From Lewinella sp. 4G2 (GTDB lineage: Bacteria; Bacteroidota; Bacteroidia; Chitinophagales; Saprospiraceae): 64,000 nucleotides of DNA. Of this stretch, positions 52,416 to 60,846 are shown piece after piece. The notes below the pieces were generated by a model. That model had not been told where the DNA came from and did no database searches. It worked only from the letters and a program-made list of their open reading frames with translations. The DNA lies in contig NZ_LVWJ02000014.1 in the NCBI RefSeq assembly GCF_001625015.1, positions 3,596,001 to 3,660,000 of the forward strand, written 5' to 3'. Every line of letters begins with the position of its first letter. Position 1 is the first letter of the stretch. A program made the position numbers and the translations under genes.

Positions 52416-52430
52416 GACTTAAGGATACGA

Positions 52431-52468
52431 AAAAAGCCACCCTTCAAATTTATGAAGGATGGCTTTTT
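52431..52468 (-). terminator. terminator of the aminotransferase gene
   Basis: On the minus strand AAAAAGCCATCCTTCA pairs with TGAAGGGTGGCTTTTT over 16 bp with one G-U pair and a T-tail. It lies 20 bp after the aminotransferase stop. Confidence 0.85.
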
Positions 52469-52487
52469 GATTATTTAAATGGTCGGA

Positions 52488-53693
52488 CTATTTCAGCTCG
52501 CCTAACACCTTACCGATACGCCGGATCGCTTCGGTCAGTTGTTCCTCGGAAGCGGCGTAGCTGATGCGGATACAGTTCGGGGCACCGAAGGAACTACCGC
52601 CTACCGTAGCAACGTGTGCCGTCATGAGCAGGTACTCGGCCAGATCGTCTGAATTATTGATCGTGTATTCTCCGTTGGACTTCCCGAAGAATGCGGAAGC
52701 ATCCGGGAAGAGGTAGAAGGCACCCTGGGGGCGGTTCACCTTGAGGCCGTCGATCTTACTCAGGCCATCAATGATGAGCTCACGGCGTTTAGCGAAGGCG
52801 TCCTTCATGGCGTGGCTGGGTGCCAAATCTGACGTTAGTGCGTGGAGGCCCGCCTGCTGAGCGATGCTGTTAGCTCCGGAAGTCGCCTGTCCCTGCAGCT
52901 TGGCGCAGGCCTTCGCGATTTCAGCGGGTGCGCCCATGTAGCCGAGTCTCCAGCCCGTCATGGCGAACCCCTTGGCGAAACCGTTGACGGTGATGGTCCG
53001 GTCCGCTACTTCGGGGCAGGCACCGATGGAAGCGTGCTTACCCGTGAAGTTGATCAATTCGTAAATCTCATCAGCCACTACGTAAACGTGGGGGTGGCGC
53101 TGGAGCATTTTGGCAATGGCGCTCAACTCTTCGGCAGTGTAAACGGACCCCGTGGGATTACAGGGGCTGGAGAAGAGAATGAACTTAGTTTTGTCGGTGA
53201 TCGCCGCCTCGATGGCCTCCGCGCTGACTTTGTAGTCATCTTCAATACCCGCACCAACGGTAACGGGAACGCCGCCGGCCAGCTCCACGATGGCGGAGTA
53301 GCTTACCCAGTATGGGGCGAGAATGACGACTTCGTCACCCTTGTTCAGCAGCGCGTGGGCGATGTTGTAAATGGACTGCTTCGCACCGGTGGATACAACG
53401 ATTTGATTCGGCGCGTAATCAAGACCATTCTCCCGCTTGAATTTGTCGACGATGGCCTGCTTCAGTTCCGGGATACCGGGGACGGGAGTGTACTTCGTAT
53501 ATCCCTCATCCAGTGCCACCTTTGCGGCTTCTTTGATGTGCTCCGGCGTATCAAAATCGGGCTCCCCGAGGCTGAGGCTGATCACATCGTGGCCCTGCGC
53601 TTTGACTTCACGGCCGAGGGCCGCCATTTTAAGGGTGGCCGATTCGGTCATGTTCAGGACGGTGTCCGACAGGGGGGAAGTCTTCGTTGCCAT
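52488..53693 (-). CDS. class I PLP-dependent aminotransferase (aspartate aminotransferase type)
   Basis: The 401-residue enzyme shows SLSLGEPDFDTPEHIKEAA, GYTKYTPVPGIPELKQAI, SSPCNPTGSVY, DEIYELINF and the PLP lysine in NGFAKGFAMTGWRLGYMGAP; CIRISYA near the end holds the substrate carboxylate. This fits the AspC/AspB subgroup of Bacteroidota, which moves amino groups between glutamate and oxaloacetate, though other amino acids are possible. I chose the ATG at 53693; the longer frame adds unconserved residues. Confidence 0.94.
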   Translation of the reverse strand: MATKTSPLSDTVLNMTESATLKMAALGREVKAQGHDVISLSLGEPDFDTPEHIKEAAKVALDEGYTKYTPVPGIPELKQAIVDKFKRENGLDYAPNQIVVSTGAKQSIYNIAHALLNKGDEVVILAPYWVSYSAIVELAGGVPVTVGAGIEDDYKVSAEAIEAAITDKTKFILFSSPCNPTGSVYTAEELSAIAKMLQRHPHVYVVADEIYELINFTGKHASIGACPEVADRTITVNGFAKGFAMTGWRLGYMGAPAEIAKACAKLQGQATSGANSIAQQAGLHALTSDLAPSHAMKDAFAKRRELIIDGLSKIDGLKVNRPQGAFYLFPDASAFFGKSNGEYTINNSDDLAEYLLMTAHVATVGGSSFGAPNCIRISYAASEEQLTEAIRRIGKVLGELK

Positions 53694-53901
53694 GCGGCGG
53701 GTAATTTGGGGGTGGTAAATAATTAGCGTAAAGGTACCCAGACGCCAAATTATCCCCACGATAATGTTACCGCTTTGTCCGGTTGCTAGTTGCGTTTGCT
53801 AGTGCCAGCTAAAGCGGTGAGATTAAATCCATTTCCAAGATGCGCTCATGGCTCCCGCTCCTTTTGACGGTGGGCGACAGTACTAAAGCGGGGAAAGACA
53901 G

Positions 53902-53909
53902 TACCTTCG
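53902..53909 (+). promoter_or_regulatory. -7 box of the DM13 lipoprotein gene
   Basis: TACCTTCG ends 18 bases before the ATG at 53928. Confidence 0.5.
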
Positions 53910-53927
53910 TAGGAAGACCGACCCACT

Positions 53928-54617
53928 ATGATTCGCTTACTCACGTTCTTTGCCGCCGCCTTACTATTCACCGCTTGCATTGGTGAAGATGTATTAGATG
54001 ACTACGTGCAACCTACCATCCGGTTGGCAGACTTCCCGGATACCCTAGAGGCAGGAACCTCATTCCAGTTGTCAACGCGTTTCTTCAATAACGTGGGCGC
54101 CGAGGAGCAGGCAGACGCTACCTGGTCCACCGGCGACGAAACGATTCTCACCGTTGATCAGACAGGCTTAGCCACCGGAATTACCGAAGGCTCAACTACC
54201 GTCACGGCATCCTACACGGACGTGCAATTTGGTGAGACTGCAACGGTGACCGAAACCATGATCGTGGGCGCTTCCACGGTTATCATTGACGAACCAGAAG
54301 TCCGGACCGGTACCATTGCTACTACGAGTAGCTACAAACTCACCGGCAACTTCACCCTTTCGGAAACTGAGGACGAAGGACTCCAACTCACGTTCGCCGA
54401 CGACTACGATGCGGACCGTGGTCTTCCCGGACTCTACGCCTACCTCAGTAATAATCCCCGCAGCCGGGCCGGCGCGTACGAAATTGGAAAGGTGGAGATC
54501 TTCCGAGGCGCGCATACGTATGACATCGCTGGTGTCGACATCAACGATTTTAAGTACGTGCTTTACTTCTGTAAGCCGTTTGATGTTGAGGTGGGTTCGG
54601 GGTTGATTGAGGAGTAG
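53928..54617 (+). CDS. lipoprotein with bacterial Ig-like and DM13 domains
   Basis: This 229-residue lipoprotein has a signal ending LFTAC (Cys17), a BIG2-like immunoglobulin domain (about 28-120, with TVDQTGLATGITEGSTTVTASY) and a C-terminal DM13-like domain (about 130-229: LTGNFTLSE, LPGLYAYLS, YEIGKVEIFRGAHTYDI, YVLYFCKPFDVEVG). DM13 domains carry a conserved cysteine and are proposed to take part in electron transfer or hydroxylation at the cell surface. A perfect -7 box precedes it and a field of heptamer repeats starts at its stop codon. Confidence 0.78.
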   Translation: MIRLLTFFAAALLFTACIGEDVLDDYVQPTIRLADFPDTLEAGTSFQLSTRFFNNVGAEEQADATWSTGDETILTVDQTGLATGITEGSTTVTASYTDVQFGETATVTETMIVGASTVIIDEPEVRTGTIATTSSYKLTGNFTLSETEDEGLQLTFADDYDADRGLPGLYAYLSNNPRSRAGAYEIGKVEIFRGAHTYDIAGVDINDFKYVLYFCKPFDVEVGSGLIEE

Positions 54618-54701
54618 TTGCGAGTTGCGAGTTGCGAGTTGCGAGTTGCGAGTTGCGAAGTTGCGAGTTGCGAGTTGCGAGTTGCGAGTTGCGAGTTGCG
54701 A
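54617..54701 (+). repeat. tandem heptamer array GTTGCGA, about 12 copies
   Basis: An almost perfect array of GTTGCGA units, with one 1-bp insertion in the middle, begins at the stop codon of the DM13 gene. The same unit occurs in the ilvB-ilvN gap. Confidence 0.93.
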
Positions 54702-54753
54702 AAAATAAATTCTCTGTTGCTCAAATCGAAAATCTAGCCTCTAAAGTCTCCTA

Positions 54754-55284
54754 TTATTTCCGCCCCGTTCCCTTAAAGTGGTCCTCCTTTCTCCGGAAGA
54801 GTACGTTGAAGCTCGTCAGCGAACCATAGATGCGAGTGATGTACTGCTGTAGGTTCACTTTTTCCTCATCCGTCATCGAGCTGGCGTTGATGCGTTGCTC
54901 CATTACGCGGAGGCGGTCGCGTACCATGACGATCTTGTGGAAGAAATCGTCGATGGACATTTCTTTGGAAGACAGCCCTTCCTCTCCCGGCTTAAGGATA
55001 AGTTTACCGTCCACCCATTTATCACCCAACTGTGTGGTTTCGCTAATGCCATTATAGGTTCTAAGGATGCGCACCAGCGCTTGCTCCGCCTCGTTAAAAC
55101 TGGCAACCTCTTCCGCTTCGATCGCTTCCACGACCTCAAATTCCTGATAATCGCGGCCAACGGTTTTGATCCCGTAGGTCATGAAGGTGATGTCGTAGGC
55201 AGCTTTGTACAATTTTATGATAACGCCATCTCCGAATGCTGGGTGGCGGAGGCGGGTTCCGACGCCTAGATTACTGGTATCCAT
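54754..55284 (-). CDS. conserved hypothetical protein with CarD/Tudor-like N-terminus
   Basis: This 176-residue protein starts LGVGTRLRHPAFGDGVIIKLY, a small barrel like that in CarD- or UvrD-C-terminal Tudor domains, followed by a helical domain with a coiled-coil flavour (about 85-176, MSIDDFFHKIVMVRDRLRVMEQRI). That suggests a protein-binding partner in transcription or repair, but no family is certain. It lies 147 bp upstream of mutS2's end, on the same strand. Confidence 0.7.
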   Translation of the reverse strand: MDTSNLGVGTRLRHPAFGDGVIIKLYKAAYDITFMTYGIKTVGRDYQEFEVVEAIEAEEVASFNEAEQALVRILRTYNGISETTQLGDKWVDGKLILKPGEEGLSSKEMSIDDFFHKIVMVRDRLRVMEQRINASSMTDEEKVNLQQYITRIYGSLTSFNVLFRRKEDHFKGTGRK

Positions 55285-55286
55285 TT

Positions 55287-55425
55287 TAGTCTCTAGTTTA
55301 TAGTATGTAGTCTACAGTCCGTAGTAAATCAGGTTCTCCTAGCGGCCTCACAACCGAGCGAAGCGACAATGGGTGGTTCTTGGAGCGGCCGGGAATTTAG
55401 TCTACAGTCTGTAGTCTAAAGTCTC
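55287..55425. repeat. heptamer repeats flanking a 65-bp unique core
   Basis: AGTCTAC/AGTCCGT-type heptamers on the left (55287-55328) and AGTCTAC-AGTCTGT-AGTCTAA-AGTCTCA on the right (55397-55425) surround a short core. The layout resembles the borders of the MITE-like pair at 49021-49396, but the core is not the same sequence. Confidence 0.6.
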
Positions 55426-55431
55426 AAGGAG

Positions 55432-57813
55432 TTACAAATCTACAATCGTTACCCCATCTCCGCCTGCTTCGCGGGGAGGGTGGCTTAACGAGAAATTATG
55501 ATTGTATTCTTTCAATTTTTGGCGCACGGCGCGCCGTAAAGTCCCCGAGCCCTTGCCGTGGACGATGCGTAACTGATCGGCGTTTGCCATGAGCGCATTA
55601 TCGACGAAAGCTTCGGTGGTCGCCAATACTTCTTCGTAGCGCATCCCGCGGACGTCCAACTTATTAGAAAAGGTCGCCGCAGCGCCGAGGCTGCTGCTGA
55701 CGCTCTTTTCCCGACGGACGGTCAGTTGATCCTTCGCCGGTTCTAGATCGCGTAGTTTTACTTGAAGGCGTAGGTCGCCGACGATCACGGTGGCCCGCTT
55801 ACGGTCAATCTTCTCCACTTGCCCAGTGGCACCACCCGCACGGAGGCGGACGAAATCACCTTCTTTGATGGGTTCTTCTTCCTTCGTAGTCGGTGCGTAG
55901 TAAATATCTTCACGCAGGTCGGACACCTGTTTACCAACTGATTCGCGCTTTTCCCGGAGTTGCTTGGCTTTCTCCTTCGCTTCCTCGATCTTCTTGCCTT
56001 CCCGGAGGTCACGGATCAGGTTCTCCATCTCCTTATTGTACTTCGCTGTTTCGGCGAGGGCCTGTTCCTTGGCCTCCAGCTTTAGTCGTTTACGGCGGAC
56101 CTCCATGTTCTTGTGGAGTTCTTCGTAGGTGCGGGTCAAAGCATCAAGGGTCTTCTGCTTCTGTTCAAGGTTGGCGAGCATTTCTTCGGACTCCGCCTTC
56201 TCGCGTTGAAGGTCCACGAGTAGTTGGTCGACGGCCCGCTCATTCTTACCCGCCTTCTTGCGGGCATACTGTAGGACGCGACGGGGTAAGCCGGATTTCT
56301 GGGCGATCTCAAAAGCGTAGCTCGATCCCGGCCGGCCAATTTTCAACTCGTAAGTTGGAGCGAGGGTCTCCGTATCGAAATGCATCCCACCATTGAGAAT
56401 TCCCTTCGCTTTGTACGCGTAGATCTTGAGGTTGGAGTAGTGGGTGGTGATGACGCCAAACACCTTGCGGTAATTCAGGCTGTCGAGTACCCCTTCGGCG
56501 ATGGCGCCACCAGAAGTCGGATCCGTGCCCGAACCAAATTCGTCGATGAGTACCAACGACGTATCGTCCGCCGCCGCCAAAAACTCCTTAGCGTTTTTCA
56601 ATCGAGAGCTGTAGGTGGACAGATCATCTTCAATACTCTGCTGATCACCAATGTCGGCAAAGATCTTTTGAAAGATGCCCATTTCTGATTCGCTATCCAC
56701 CGGCACCAGCATACCGCACTGCAGCATCAACTGGAGGATACCGACCGACTTCATGGAGATCGATTTACCACCTGCGTTCGGCCCGGAAAGCATCAGGATG
56801 CGATTCTTCCCGGTCAGCTTAAGATCAAAGGGAACGGTCTTCTTGCCGTACTGCTTATTCTTGAGGTAGAGGATTGGGTGGCGGCCCTCGATGATTCCAA
56901 TCCGCGGCTTCGCATCCAGCTTGGGCCGTTCGGCTTTAAGGGACTTGGCCAGCTTTGCCTTTGCCTGAATGACATCGAGGTAAGCGATGAGATCCTGGTA
57001 AGATTGAATATGGTCAACGTATGGACGCAGCGTCGCCGATAACTCCCGCAGAATCCGGTTGATCTCCCGCTTCTCTTCTTGCTGGTAGTCGAAGATGTCG
57101 TTGTTGATTCCAATCACTTCGTTAGGCTCGATGTAGGCCGTTTTTCCCGTGGCCGATTCATCGTGAATTATACCCCGGATCTTGCGCTTATTCTCACTCG
57201 GTACCGTCAGGACCCTGCGACCATTCCGCATACTCTCGACCGTATCGGCCAGGTAGCCGGCCCGCTTGTACTTTTCGATGACCTGGCGGAAGGTCTTCTC
57301 CACTTCCCGTTGCTTGGAACCGATCAGCCGACGGATCCGCGCTAGTTCGGGGGATGCGTCAGACCGGATGACACCCTCTGCATCGATCACCCGCTCAATG
57401 GCTTTGGATAGTTCTGGTTCGTAGTGGACTTCCCGGACCAGATCGTAAAGCGTCGGGTAGGTGCCGCGCAGGCTGGAACTTTCAAAGTATTTGAAGATCC
57501 CCTTAGCCTGCAACAGCAGCACGTTCAACTTGGCAAGACCGGTCTGACTCAACACGTAACCTTCCACGCGCAGCATCCGTAGCTCCTCCTCGACGTCTTC
57601 GTAGGCACCGATGGTGAACATATTCCGTTCGTCGGAACCCGTTTTGAATTCTGCCGTCTCATCGAGCCAGCGGTTGATTTGCCTAAATTTAGTTGAAGGC
57701 TCCAGGTTGCGGACGATGGCACGGCCAATGTCTCCGGTGCAATTGGCCTCCACGAGTTCGAGGATCTTATCGAACTCCAGTTTTTCGTAGGTATCGCGTG
57801 GCAGTAAGGTCAT
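55432..57813 (-). CDS. mutS2: endonuclease MutS2
   Basis: The 793-residue protein has the MutS core and ATPase (Walker A GPNAGGKSISMK, ADIGDQQSIEDDLSTYSS, LVLIDEFGSGTDPTSGGAIAEGVL), a long coiled coil (about 520-640) and a C-terminal Smr nuclease domain (LDVRGMRYEEVL, RIVHGKGSGTLRRAV). It lacks the mismatch-recognition domain, as MutS2 does. In other bacteria it suppresses homologous recombination or rescues collided ribosomes. The next gene on the strand starts within 150 bp. Confidence 0.96.
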   Translation of the reverse strand: MTLLPRDTYEKLEFDKILELVEANCTGDIGRAIVRNLEPSTKFRQINRWLDETAEFKTGSDERNMFTIGAYEDVEEELRMLRVEGYVLSQTGLAKLNVLLLQAKGIFKYFESSSLRGTYPTLYDLVREVHYEPELSKAIERVIDAEGVIRSDASPELARIRRLIGSKQREVEKTFRQVIEKYKRAGYLADTVESMRNGRRVLTVPSENKRKIRGIIHDESATGKTAYIEPNEVIGINNDIFDYQQEEKREINRILRELSATLRPYVDHIQSYQDLIAYLDVIQAKAKLAKSLKAERPKLDAKPRIGIIEGRHPILYLKNKQYGKKTVPFDLKLTGKNRILMLSGPNAGGKSISMKSVGILQLMLQCGMLVPVDSESEMGIFQKIFADIGDQQSIEDDLSTYSSRLKNAKEFLAAADDTSLVLIDEFGSGTDPTSGGAIAEGVLDSLNYRKVFGVITTHYSNLKIYAYKAKGILNGGMHFDTETLAPTYELKIGRPGSSYAFEIAQKSGLPRRVLQYARKKAGKNERAVDQLLVDLQREKAESEEMLANLEQKQKTLDALTRTYEELHKNMEVRRKRLKLEAKEQALAETAKYNKEMENLIRDLREGKKIEEAKEKAKQLREKRESVGKQVSDLREDIYYAPTTKEEEPIKEGDFVRLRAGGATGQVEKIDRKRATVIVGDLRLQVKLRDLEPAKDQLTVRREKSVSSSLGAAATFSNKLDVRGMRYEEVLATTEAFVDNALMANADQLRIVHGKGSGTLRRAVRQKLKEYNHNFSLSHPPREAGGDGVTIVDL

Positions 57814-57919
57814 ACTCGGTGGTAACGGTCAGGGTCGGGGGCAGGTTTTGCCAACCGGGAGGCAGGCAGTTCGGGTCCTTACTAACCAGGCAAAGCACCG
57901 GATAGTTCCCGTAGTAGGC

Positions 57920-59488
57920 CTAGTTTTGGCCCGCGAATTCCGACCAATTCGTACCCACCAGATTCACTACGGGCGGTAGCTTTCCGGCGTTCATTTGCTC
58001 GGCGATAATCGCCACGTCCTTGTCACGCTTCACGCCCAAAGCAGCCTGTAGCGTTTCACCTTTTACGTAGTAGGCAATAAATGAAGTCTCGCCCGGCACT
58101 CCGTCGAGTAATACTTGATCAAAGTCCGTCGCGTGCCCGGCGTAGCGTAGGTTAGTTCCCTGCTGGTTGCTCCAGAAAAAGGGCAACATCGTGTAAGGTT
58201 CCGCGTGCCCCGCCATGTTTCTGCCGGCGACTCTACCCTGCTGCGCGGCTACCTTCCAGTGCTCGATTCGGGCGACCCCGGTGCGGTCTGGGTATTCGGC
58301 GATGTCGCCCGCCACGTAAGTACCGGGCGCGCTCGTAGCGAGATGATTATCTACGGAAATACCGCCGTCATCGTTAGCGGCCAGGCCAGTAAGGTAATTC
58401 GTGCTGGGTTGCACGCCGATACCGACAACGACAACGTCTGCTTTGAGTCGTTCACCGCCCTCCGTGATGACGGCGCGGACGCTACCCTTTCCTTCAAATT
58501 CCTTGACCTTATCACCCAGCTTGAATTTGACGCCCGCGGCTTCGTGGAGTTGCTGGATGAAGTCGCCAACCTCTTTCCCAAATTGCTTCTCAAACAAAGT
58601 CTCTTCGGGGGAGATCACGGTGATCTTGCCCCCCTGTTTACCCAGGCTCATTGCGCTTTCAAGGCCAATGAAGCTGCCGCCGACAATAACCACCGGCGTG
58701 CCTTTCTTCACTTGCTCGCGGATTCGGCGGCCATCCCTGGCGTTCCGGATTGTGTAGATGCCACCAAGTTTCGCACCGGGTGCGTCCAACTTGCGCGGCG
58801 CGCCTCCCGTGGCGAGTAGCACCTTGTCGTACGTCAGTGTTTTACCATCGGCAACGATCTTTTTTTCCCGTACATCGACGGACTCAGCGGTCGTTTTCTC
58901 GAGCAAAACAACTCCCTGCTTTGCGTAAAACTCTTCGGAGTGCAAGGGCAGATCAGCGGGATCCTTGGCTCCGGAAAGCAGGGCCTTACTAACGTGCGTC
59001 CGGTCGTAAGGCGGCAGATCCTCGCTGGTAATCATGACGATGCTTCCTTCGCCATCGTGTTCGCGAATACCGTACACGGCGTTGGCAGCGGCAATTCCAC
59101 CACCGACAATCGCGTATTTATAATGCCCTTCGTCCGATTTTTCGGGCGCTGCCGCAGGTGCAGGGTTAAGGGGGGAGGCAGCCTTAGGCTCCGTTGCCAC
59201 CAGAATATCATCGCCGTCCACCCGAACGTCAAAGGTCGCAATGCCATCCAGCCCGGGGGCTTCGATCTGAGCTCCGGTGCGGACATCAAAGCAAGCGTGG
59301 TGGAAGGGGCACCGAAGGCGGTGCTCACAAAGGGCCGCATTCTCTAATGGAAGCCCAAAATGGCTACACTTGGACTCCACTGCGTAAACTTCCCCATCGA
59401 CGTTAGTAAGTAGCACTTTGTATTCGCCATGGTCAAATTGGTGGGTGTGCCCGGCGGGCAAATTGCTAAGCTTAAAAACTGGAGTCAT
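57920..59488 (-). CDS. Rieske-FAD oxidoreductase of the AIFM3 type
   Basis: The 522-residue protein fuses an N-terminal Rieske [2Fe-2S] domain (about 1-100; Cys41, His43, Cys60, His63 in CSHFG ... CPFHH) to an FAD/NAD(P)H-dependent reductase (about 130-522; AIVGGGIAAANAV, VVIVGGSFIGLESAMSLGK, TYVAGDIAEYPD). This is the layout of apoptosis-inducing-factor-like ferredoxin or rubredoxin reductases. The linker APAAAP (about residues 110-115) is encoded by a copy of the 18-bp repeat. I chose the ATG at 59488, where the Rieske domain starts. Its electron acceptor is unknown. Confidence 0.9.
   Translation of the reverse strand: MTPVFKLSNLPAGHTHQFDHGEYKVLLTNVDGEVYAVESKCSHFGLPLENAALCEHRLRCPFHHACFDVRTGAQIEAPGLDGIATFDVRVDGDDILVATEPKAASPLNPAPAAAPEKSDEGHYKYAIVGGGIAAANAVYGIREHDGEGSIVMITSEDLPPYDRTHVSKALLSGAKDPADLPLHSEEFYAKQGVVLLEKTTAESVDVREKKIVADGKTLTYDKVLLATGGAPRKLDAPGAKLGGIYTIRNARDGRRIREQVKKGTPVVIVGGSFIGLESAMSLGKQGGKITVISPEETLFEKQFGKEVGDFIQQLHEAAGVKFKLGDKVKEFEGKGSVRAVITEGGERLKADVVVVGIGVQPSTNYLTGLAANDDGGISVDNHLATSAPGTYVAGDIAEYPDRTGVARIEHWKVAAQQGRVAGRNMAGHAEPYTMLPFFWSNQQGTNLRYAGHATDFDQVLLDGVPGETSFIAYYVKGETLQAALGVKRDKDVAIIAEQMNAGKLPPVVNLVGTNWSEFAGQN
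59144..59161 (-). repeat. 18-bp interspersed motif, copy 12 (T/G variant)
   Basis: The minus strand reads GCACCTGCGGCAGCGCCC, in the orientation of the gene, encoding APAAAP in the linker between Rieske and FAD domains. Confidence 0.92.
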
Positions 59489-59620
59489 AACTGAGGGCTG
59501 AGTTGGATTATATGGTAACTGTTTCGGTACTCCAATCTGGAACGGTGGTAAATGGTTCACTAAAACCCGGGTGAAGCAGGAGTAGCCTCACTCAATTCGC
59601 ATGTGCCTGCTGACGGGTGC

Positions 59621-60655
59621 CTAAATCACTTCAATCAGGTGATCGCCCGCCGAAACCATTGCACCGAACGGCCGACAGTGGATATCGTGCGTTTGGCAGA
59701 GCGCGATGAATTCGTCGGCGTGGTCCGTAGCGACCGCACAGAGTAACCCGCCGCTCGTTTGGGGATCGGCGAGTAGGTGCAACGCTCGGTCATCAGCGGC
59801 TTTGATACCTTGTCCGTAACTGTCCAAATTGCGGATTGTACCGCCGGGGATGCAGCCTTCCGCAAGGTAGTGGTCCAATACGCCATCGCCGATGAAGGGG
59901 ACATCATCCAGTCGAATCCGGGCTTTAGTATTGCTGGAATTACACATTTCCGTTAGGTGGCCGAGCAGGCCGAAGCCGGTCACGTCCGTCATGGCGTGAA
60001 CGTAGTCCAGTTGGCCAATCTCCTGCCCGATACGGTTCAGTTTGGTCATTTGTTGGACGGCCAAGTGGGCATCTTCGGTACGTAGTTTTTTCTTTTTCTG
60101 CGCGGTGCTGAGGATACCAACACCGAGTGGCTTAGTCAGGAAAAGAAGATCGCCAGCGTGGGCGCCACCGTTCTTCTTCAGGTATTTATTCTGTACCCTT
60201 CCCGTTACGGCCAATCCAAAAATGGGTTCCGGGCTGTCAATACTGTGCCCACCGGCGAGCGGGATTCCGGCTGCCTCACAAGCCTGGCGGCCACCCTCGA
60301 CGACCGTGCCGGCGACTTCGGCTTGTAGCTGTTTGATGGGCCACCCAAGTATGGCGATGGCCATTAATGGTGTACCTCCCATTGCATAAACGTCGCTGAT
60401 TGCATTCGTCGCTGCGATCTTGCCAAAGGTGAGCGGGTCGTCCACGATGGGCATGAAAAAGTCGGTGGTGGAGATGATGGAGGTTCCATCCCCTAGGTCA
60501 AATACTGCTGCATCATCCCGCTGGTCATTGCCCACCAACAATTGTTCGTAGACCGGTCCCTGATTAGTTTGGGAAAGGATCTTATCAAGGATAGCAGGAG
60601 ATATCTTACAGCCACAGCCTGCGCCGTGAGAGTATTCAGTGAGTTTGATGGCCAC
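59621..60655 (-). CDS. selD: selenide, water dikinase
   Basis: The 344-residue protein has the SelD start with the catalytic Cys/Lys segment ([11 protein letters not shown]; Cys14 or Cys16, Lys17), [44 protein letters not shown] and [10 protein letters not shown]. It makes selenophosphate from selenide and ATP. The active-site residue is encoded by an ordinary cysteine codon, not TGA. No selA, selB or tRNA-Sec is in the window; selenophosphate may serve tRNA 2-selenouridine synthesis instead, or those genes may lie elsewhere. Confidence 0.95.
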   Translation of the reverse strand: MAIKLTEYSHGAGCGCKISPAILDKILSQTNQGPVYEQLLVGNDQRDDAAVFDLGDGTSIISTTDFFMPIVDDPLTFGKIAATNAISDVYAMGGTPLMAIAILGWPIKQLQAEVAGTVVEGGRQACEAAGIPLAGGHSIDSPEPIFGLAVTGRVQNKYLKKNGGAHAGDLLFLTKPLGVGILSTAQKKKKLRTEDAHLAVQQMTKLNRIGQEIGQLDYVHAMTDVTGFGLLGHLTEMCNSSNTKARIRLDDVPFIGDGVLDHYLAEGCIPGGTIRNLDSYGQGIKAADDRALHLLADPQTSGGLLCAVATDHADEFIALCQTHDIHCRPFGAMVSAGDHLIEVI

Positions 60656-60812
60656 GTCGTGTTATTTGTAGCCAAGGTAGGAACTCTACCGTCAGGATTT
60701 GGCCGGATAGCCACCTGCCTCTTTATGGTCATGTAGGCTGGGTCCAGTTTAAAATTGAGTCCAGCAATAATGGAGTTGGTCTTTTCGTGATGGCTCATTT
60801 CCCCTTCACCTT

Positions 60813-60830
60813 GCACCTGCGGCAGCGCCC
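60813..60830 (+). repeat. 18-bp interspersed motif, copy 13 (T/G variant)
   Basis: GCACCTGCGGCAGCGCCC is flanked by TTG (60811-60813) and TACTTTTA (60834-60841), again 20 bases apart, 16 bases before the next ATG. This is the same promoter-like layout as copy 2. Confidence 0.92.
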
Positions 60831-60846
60831 GGTTACTTTTACAGCT

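Noticed and set aside
54617-54701. Possible CRISPR array
   Set aside because: The units are 7 bp and contiguous, without spacers or cas genes.
56768-56785. CCACCTGCGTTCGGCCC in mutS2, similar to the start of the motif
   Set aside because: It encodes the conserved Walker A loop and matches only the first part of the motif.
59621-60655. Possible selenocysteine codon in selD
   Set aside because: The active-site segment reads GCGCK with ordinary cysteine codons and no in-frame TGA.
60787-60846. N-terminal extension of the DUF2520 protein reading TLHLRQRP
   Set aside because: The HLRQRP wording recurs in several unrelated frames only because they cross the 18-bp repeat; family homology begins at 60847.
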